This document shows, in pieces, positions 59,986 through 64,000 of a stretch of 64,000 nt of DNA; positions within the stretch are counted from its first letter, which is position 1; every line of letters begins with the position of its first letter. The translations under genes and the position numbers were made by a program. The notes beneath the pieces are model-generated. The model was not told where the DNA came from and did not search any database. It was given only the letters and a program-made list of their open reading frames with translations. The DNA comes from Methylobacterium sp. (lineage in GTDB: Bacteria > Pseudomonadota > Alphaproteobacteria > Rhizobiales > Beijerinckiaceae): contig JADCBP010000001.1 in the NCBI GenBank assembly GCA_020253445.1, positions 372,001-436,000 on the forward strand, written 5' to 3'.

Positions 59986-61029
59986 TCAGCCCCGCTTGAG
60001 GGCGAGGGTCACGAGGCTCACGATTTCGAAGAGCATCTGCGCGCCGGCTTGCGCGGTGTTCGTCGTCGCATCGTATTGAGGGGCGACCTCCACCACATCG
60101 CCGCCGACGATATCGAGCCCGGCAGCCCCGCGGAGCAAGGCCATCGCCTCACGCGAGGAGAGCCCGCCGATCTCCGGCGTGCCCGTGCCCGGCGCGAAAG
60201 CGGGGTCGAGGCTGTCGATATCCAGCGATACGTAAGTCGGCCCATCGCCCAGCACTGCCAGAGCACGGCGGATGGTCTCTTCCACCCCGATCCGGTGAAA
60301 CTCCTCGGCATGGATCACGGTCATGCCGGTCTCGTAGGAGAATTCCCAGAGATATTCCGCATTGCCGCGTATGCCGATCTGGATCACCCGCTTCGGATCG
60401 AGCACGCCGGTCAATACCGCCTCGCGGAAGGGGCCGCCATGGTGGAAACGCGTGCCCTCATAGGGGCCGCTGGTGTCGCAATGCGCATCGATATGCAGCA
60501 TGCCGACAGGCCGTTTCGCGCCGATCGCCTTGAGGATCGGCAGGGTCATCGAATGGTCACCCCCGACCGAGACGGGGCGGCAGCCCGCCTTCACGAGCGG
60601 GTGGTAGAAAGCCTCGATATCCTCGTGGCTCTGCTCGAGGCTGAAGCGCGAGCGGAACGGCACGTCGCCGATATCGAAAACCCCGCATTCGGCGAGCGGC
60701 ACGATCTTGTGGACGTGGTGATACGGCCCGATCCGCTCCACCTGCCGGACAGCTCTCGGCCCGAGCCGCGAACCGGGCCGATGCGTGACGCCGAGATCCA
60801 TCGGCACGCCGATGAGCGGAATATCGATGCCCGAAAAGTCGCCCTTCTCATGTGCCTCGAGCCGCATCGGCGCATCGAGGAAGGTCGAGATGCCGCCATA
60901 GGGCTTGGAGCGGCGATCCTTGTCCTCGAAGAGCAGATCCACGACCTTGCGGAAATTGGGGTCCTGCACATCACCGGCCGATGCCGCGCCAAATTTCGCC
61001 CGGAGACGCTCCAGTTCCTCGTTCGTCAT
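59986..61029 (-). CDS. speB: Ureohydrolase (agmatinase/arginase family)
   Basis: 347 residues with the two manganese-site motifs SVGGDHSMTLP and HIDAHCDTSGPYEG plus SLDIDSLDPAFAPGTGTPE. These ligands are complete. The family hydrolyses guanidino compounds (agmatine, guanidinobutyrate, arginine) to urea. An agmatinase role would give putrescine, but the Hyphomicrobiales enzymes include guanidinobutyrases, so the substrate is not certain. An N-terminal extension of about 45 residues precedes the core. Tail to tail with LysR. Confidence 0.87.
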   Translation of the reverse strand: MTNEELERLRAKFGAASAGDVQDPNFRKVVDLLFEDKDRRSKPYGGISTFLDAPMRLEAHEKGDFSGIDIPLIGVPMDLGVTHRPGSRLGPRAVRQVERIGPYHHVHKIVPLAECGVFDIGDVPFRSRFSLEQSHEDIEAFYHPLVKAGCRPVSVGGDHSMTLPILKAIGAKRPVGMLHIDAHCDTSGPYEGTRFHHGGPFREAVLTGVLDPKRVIQIGIRGNAEYLWEFSYETGMTVIHAEEFHRIGVEETIRRALAVLGDGPTYVSLDIDSLDPAFAPGTGTPEIGGLSSREAMALLRGAAGLDIVGGDVVEVAPQYDATTNTAQAGAQMLFEIVSLVTLALKRG

Positions 61030-61095
61030 GATCCAAACCTCGCCTGATCCGATGCAGCAAGAATGTCAGCCCGCAAAGGTGCCGACAAGACCGGA

Positions 61096-63045
61096 TCACA
61101 CCGTCACCTGCGCGCCCATCTCCACCACGCGTCCGGTGGGGATGTGGAAGAAGTCCGTGGCGTTCGCGGCCATGCGCGACAGGAAGATGAAGAGGTTGTC
61201 CTGCCAGAGCGGCATGCCGGAGGAGGCCGCAGGCTTGATGGAGCGCCGCGAGAGGAAGAACGACGTCTGCATGATGTCGAAATCGAGCCCGCGCCGCCGC
61301 GCCAAGGCGAGGAAATGCGGCACGCGCGGCGTTTCCATGTAGCCCACACGAACGATGATGGCTTTCACATCCTCGCTGAGTTCGTTGATCTCGAGCTTCT
61401 CGGCATCCGGCACGCGCGGGGAATCGGCAGTCTTGATCGTGAGCACGATGTTGCGCTTGTGAAGCACCTTGTTGTGCTTGAGGTTGTGCAGCAGCGCTCC
61501 CGGTGCGACCTCGGGATCGCTTGTCAGGAACACGGCCGTGCCTGCCACGCGCACCGGCTTCGATTTCTCGAGCATCTTGATGAGATCGGTCAGTGGCACG
61601 GAATCGCGCTTCGTCTTCTCAAAAACGATCTTCGTGCCGCGCACCCAGGTCCACATCATGGTGATGAGCACCATACCGAAAAGCAGCGGCATGTAGGCGC
61701 CTTCCGGGATCTTCAGGCAATTCGCGCCAAAGAAGACGAGATCAACCAACAGGAAGGGGATGCCGAGGCCCAGCACCTGCCAGTTCTTCCAGTTCCAGAC
61801 CTTGCGCGCCACGATGAAGAAAAGGGCGGTATCCGCGAGCATCGCGCCGGTCACCGCGATGCCATAGGCCGAGGCGAGCGATGAGGAGGTCTTGAAGGTC
61901 AGCACCAGCAGCACCACGCCCACCGCGAGGAAGCGATTCACCGGCGCGATGTAGATCTGGCCAAGCTGCGTTTCGGAGGTGTGCTTGATCTCGATGCGCG
62001 GCAGGAGGCCAAGCTGCACCGCCTGCTGGGTGAGCGAGAAGGCCCCGGTGATCACCGCCTGGCTCGCGATCACGGTCGCGAGGCCCGTGAGCATCACCAG
62101 CGGCAGCAGGGCCCATTCCGGCGCGAGCAGGAAGAACGGATCGGAGACCATCTTCGGATCATCGAGGTTCTTCAGGACAAAAGCGCCCTGCCCGAGATAG
62201 TTCAGCGTGAGCGCCGGGAAGACGAAAAGGAGCCAGGCCGCGCGGATGGGGAAGCGCCCGAAATGGCCCATATCGGCATAAAGCGCCTCGGCCCCGGTCA
62301 CCGCGAGGAAGACCGAGCCCAGCACGATGAGGCCGATGACGCCGTGATCGGCCACGAACAGCGCCGCATAATAAGGGTTGAAGGCCGCGAGAATGCCGAG
62401 ATCATCCTCGATATGCAGAAGGCCGAGGATGGCGAGCACCGTGAACCAGACCACCATGATGGGGCCGAAGAATTTCGCCACGCTGGCCGTGCCGCGTTTC
62501 TGCACCCAGAACAGGGCCATGAGGATGCCGAGCGCCAGGATGATCACGTTCCACTGGTTCTGGAAGGCCGGGTTGACGAGCTTCAGGCCCTCCGCCGCCG
62601 AAAGAACGGAAATCGCCGGGGTGATGATCGAATCGCCATAGAACAGGGCCGCGCCCATCACGCCGAACAGGAAGACCGGCAGCGAGCGCCGGCCGATGGC
62701 CTTCTGCGCAAGCGCCATCAGCGAGAGCGTGCCGCCCTCGCCCTTGTTGTCGGCGCGCATGATGAAGACGACATATTTCAGCGTCACCACGACCACGACT
62801 GCCCAGATGAGCAGCGAGACAACGCCGATCACCTCGGCACGAGTCAGCCCATCCTCGCCGGCATGGTGCAGCGACTCCTTGAGCGCATAGAGCGGGCTGG
62901 TGCCGATATCGCCATAGACGACGCCTACCGAGCCGACGGCCAGCGCGAGATTGCGCTTCATGCCACCGCCCTCGCCGCCCTGCGCCCCGTGACCCTCGGG
63001 ATGACCGGGGGTCCCCCCCTCGCCCGCAACGCCCGCCACGCCCAT
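61096..63045 (-). CDS. kup: KUP-family potassium transporter
   Basis: 649 residues, about 12 transmembrane segments and a soluble C-terminus. The N-terminal GVVYGDIGTSPLYALKE motif, GEGGTLSLMALAQ and DSIITPAISVLSAAEGL are typical of KUP/HAK/KT symporters, which take up K+ with H+. The first 28 residues are a Gly/His-rich extension (MGVAGVAGEGGTPGHPEGHG); an alternative start at Met29 (62961) has its own AGGG site. Both are possible. Confidence 0.93.
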   Translation of the reverse strand: MGVAGVAGEGGTPGHPEGHGAQGGEGGGMKRNLALAVGSVGVVYGDIGTSPLYALKESLHHAGEDGLTRAEVIGVVSLLIWAVVVVVTLKYVVFIMRADNKGEGGTLSLMALAQKAIGRRSLPVFLFGVMGAALFYGDSIITPAISVLSAAEGLKLVNPAFQNQWNVIILALGILMALFWVQKRGTASVAKFFGPIMVVWFTVLAILGLLHIEDDLGILAAFNPYYAALFVADHGVIGLIVLGSVFLAVTGAEALYADMGHFGRFPIRAAWLLFVFPALTLNYLGQGAFVLKNLDDPKMVSDPFFLLAPEWALLPLVMLTGLATVIASQAVITGAFSLTQQAVQLGLLPRIEIKHTSETQLGQIYIAPVNRFLAVGVVLLVLTFKTSSSLASAYGIAVTGAMLADTALFFIVARKVWNWKNWQVLGLGIPFLLVDLVFFGANCLKIPEGAYMPLLFGMVLITMMWTWVRGTKIVFEKTKRDSVPLTDLIKMLEKSKPVRVAGTAVFLTSDPEVAPGALLHNLKHNKVLHKRNIVLTIKTADSPRVPDAEKLEINELSEDVKAIIVRVGYMETPRVPHFLALARRRGLDFDIMQTSFFLSRRSIKPAASSGMPLWQDNLFIFLSRMAANATDFFHIPTGRVVEMGAQVTV

Positions 63046-63316
63046 GAAACGGCTCCGCCTGCTGTTCAGCCCCTGATAAGGGTTGCGATCCTGTCACGGA
63101 TCGACCCGGCCCGGAAGCGGCGCGGCTTATACACCCCTTTTCCGCGGTGCAACAGGGGGCAGGTCATTGGAAAACTTTCTTGCCCGTTCCCGCAGAAAAA
63201 GACTGGTATACCACGCCTGTTTTGGGTATTGCAGGCACGATCTTGCCCGACCGGAGAAGAAGCAGCGGCCGCGCCCGCTTGCTTGCTCTCCCCCAAAACC
63301 AGGACGAAATGCTGCC
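63046..63316. promoter_or_regulatory. Divergent intergenic region kup / leuC
   Basis: 271 bases containing both promoters. On the minus strand a TATAAG is present near 63127-63132. On the plus strand a TGGTATACC is near 63203-63211. Neither has a convincing -35 element at correct spacing. No leader peptide rich in Leu codons was found before leuC. Confidence 0.3.
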
Positions 63317-64000
63317 ATGAGCGCCGCGCCGAAGACCCTTTACGACAAGATTTTCGACGACCACGTGGTGGATCGCCAGCCGGATGGCACCTGCCTCCTT
63401 TATATCGACCGACATCTTGTGCACGAGGTCACCTCGCCCCAGGCCTTCGAGGGCCTGCGGTTGACCGGCCGGCAGGTGCGCGCCCCGCAGAAAACCCTCG
63501 CGGTGGTGGACCACAACGTTCCGACCTCCGATCGCACCAAGGGCATCGAGGAAGAGGAAAGCCGCATTCAGGTCGAGACTCTCGCGCAAAACGCCAGGGA
63601 TTTCGGCATCGAATATTATTCGGAGCGCGACAAGCGCCAGGGCATCGTACACGTCATCGGCCCGGAGCAGGGCTTCACCCTGCCGGGCACCACGATCGTC
63701 TGCGGTGACAGCCACACCTCCACCCATGGCGCGTTCGGGGCGCTGGCCCATGGCATCGGAACCTCCGAGGTCGAGCACGTTCTGGCCACCCAGACGCTGA
63801 TCCAGAAGAAGGCCAGGAACATGCTCGTCGAGGTGAAGGGCAGCCTCGGCAAGGGCGTCACCGCGAAGGATATCGTGCTCGCGATCATCGGCGAGATCGG
63901 CACCGCCGGCGGCACCGGCTCGGTGATCGAGTTCGCGGGCTCCGCCATCCGTGACCTCACGATGGAAGGCCGGATGACCGTCTGCAACATGACGATCGAA
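63317..64000 (+). CDS. leuC: 3-isopropylmalate dehydratase large subunit (partial, 3' end beyond window)
   Basis: First 228 residues of about 470. Start ATG 63317. The N-terminus [18 protein letters not shown] and [11 protein letters not shown] (about 63-73), [43 protein letters not shown] are the aconitase-family pattern of LeuC. It interconverts 2- and 3-isopropylmalate with LeuD and a [4Fe-4S] cluster; the first cluster Cys would be beyond the window. The reading frame is open to base 64000. Confidence 0.95.
   Translation, partial: MSAAPKTLYDKIFDDHVVDRQPDGTCLLYIDRHLVHEVTSPQAFEGLRLTGRQVRAPQKTLAVVDHNVPTSDRTKGIEEEESRIQVETLAQNARDFGIEYYSERDKRQGIVHVIGPEQGFTLPGTTIVCGDSHTSTHGAFGALAHGIGTSEVEHVLATQTLIQKKARNMLVEVKGSLGKGVTAKDIVLAIIGEIGTAGGTGSVIEFAGSAIRDLTMEGRMTVCNMTIE

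Noticed and set aside
1-64000. tRNA, rRNA, CRISPR arrays, insertion sequences, prophage or integrase genes
   Set aside because: Intergenic regions were read on both strands for cloverleaf, regularly spaced repeats and transposase or integrase motifs; none was found. A tRNAscan and IS search would settle it.

Overview
The window is a GC-rich chromosomal segment that reads as an alphaproteobacterium of the order Hyphomicrobiales (Rhizobiales). The evidence is the cytochrome c / kdsB / prephenate dehydratase block, a short SRP RNA directly upstream of dnaX-ybaB-recR, homospermidine synthase next to a eukaryotic-type ornithine decarboxylase, a fused indolepyruvate ferredoxin oxidoreductase, and several copies of a palindromic repeat containing aagtgg(n)ccggtt that I know from this order. 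No rRNA, tRNA, CRISPR array, transposase or prophage gene was seen. Genome and family are not named because no database was searched.

Layout. 1-4 kb: membrane cytochrome c, kdsB, pheA, then nudC and a HIT protein on the other strand. 3.9-7 kb: ffs SRP RNA, dnaX, ybaB, a palindromic repeat, recR. 7-11 kb: HAD pyrimidine nucleotidase, dapD, a TerB-like protein and a two-gene half-permease pair. 10.9-18.6 kb: a minus-strand branched-chain-type ABC operon (acyl-CoA ligase, livG, livH, an AT-rich foreign-looking gene, livM, binding protein, livF). 18.9-23.1 kb: Crp/Fnr regulator and indolepyruvate oxidoreductase. 23.3-32.4 kb: metal region with a DUF1007/NicO nickel-cobalt pair, a gamma-glutamyltransferase, then a zinc locus (probable Zur box, His-rich small membrane protein, znuCBA, COG0523 GTPase, WD40 protein, small Cys protein). 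32.5-36.4 kb: polyamine block (hss, acetyltransferase, ornithine decarboxylase with a ~500-nt leader). 36.5-42.4 kb: MarR regulator, 2-hydroxyacid dehydrogenase and a sugar-acid operon. 42.6-45 kb: aminotransferase and PaaK-like ligase. 45-53.2 kb: hemH, SPFH/NfeD pair, kdsD, outer-membrane barrel, lytic transglycosylase, SGNH hydrolase. 53.2-61 kb: oligopeptide-type ABC operon, divergent LysR regulator and an agmatinase-type enzyme. 61-64 kb: kup and the start of leuC, which runs off the window.

How the genes fit together. kdsB and kdsD supply Kdo for LPS. Ornithine decarboxylase and Hss make putrescine and homospermidine, and the arginase-family enzyme could provide a second putrescine route. 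The zinc locus combines import with a COG0523 metallochaperone-type GTPase and two unstudied proteins, behind a Zur-like site that overlaps the -10 element. The acyl-CoA ligase at the head of the liv operon, the indolepyruvate oxidoreductase and the aminotransferase/PaaK-like pair suggest handling of aromatic or other carboxylic acids as CoA esters.

The most unusual structures are (i) the AT-rich three-helix membrane gene fitted with 1-nt junctions between livH and livM, (ii) short tandem duplications lying on start or stop codons at five gene boundaries, (iii) a Rhizobiales repeat read in frame inside an SDR dehydrogenase, and (iv) the Zur-like box whose promoter would give a leaderless mRNA.
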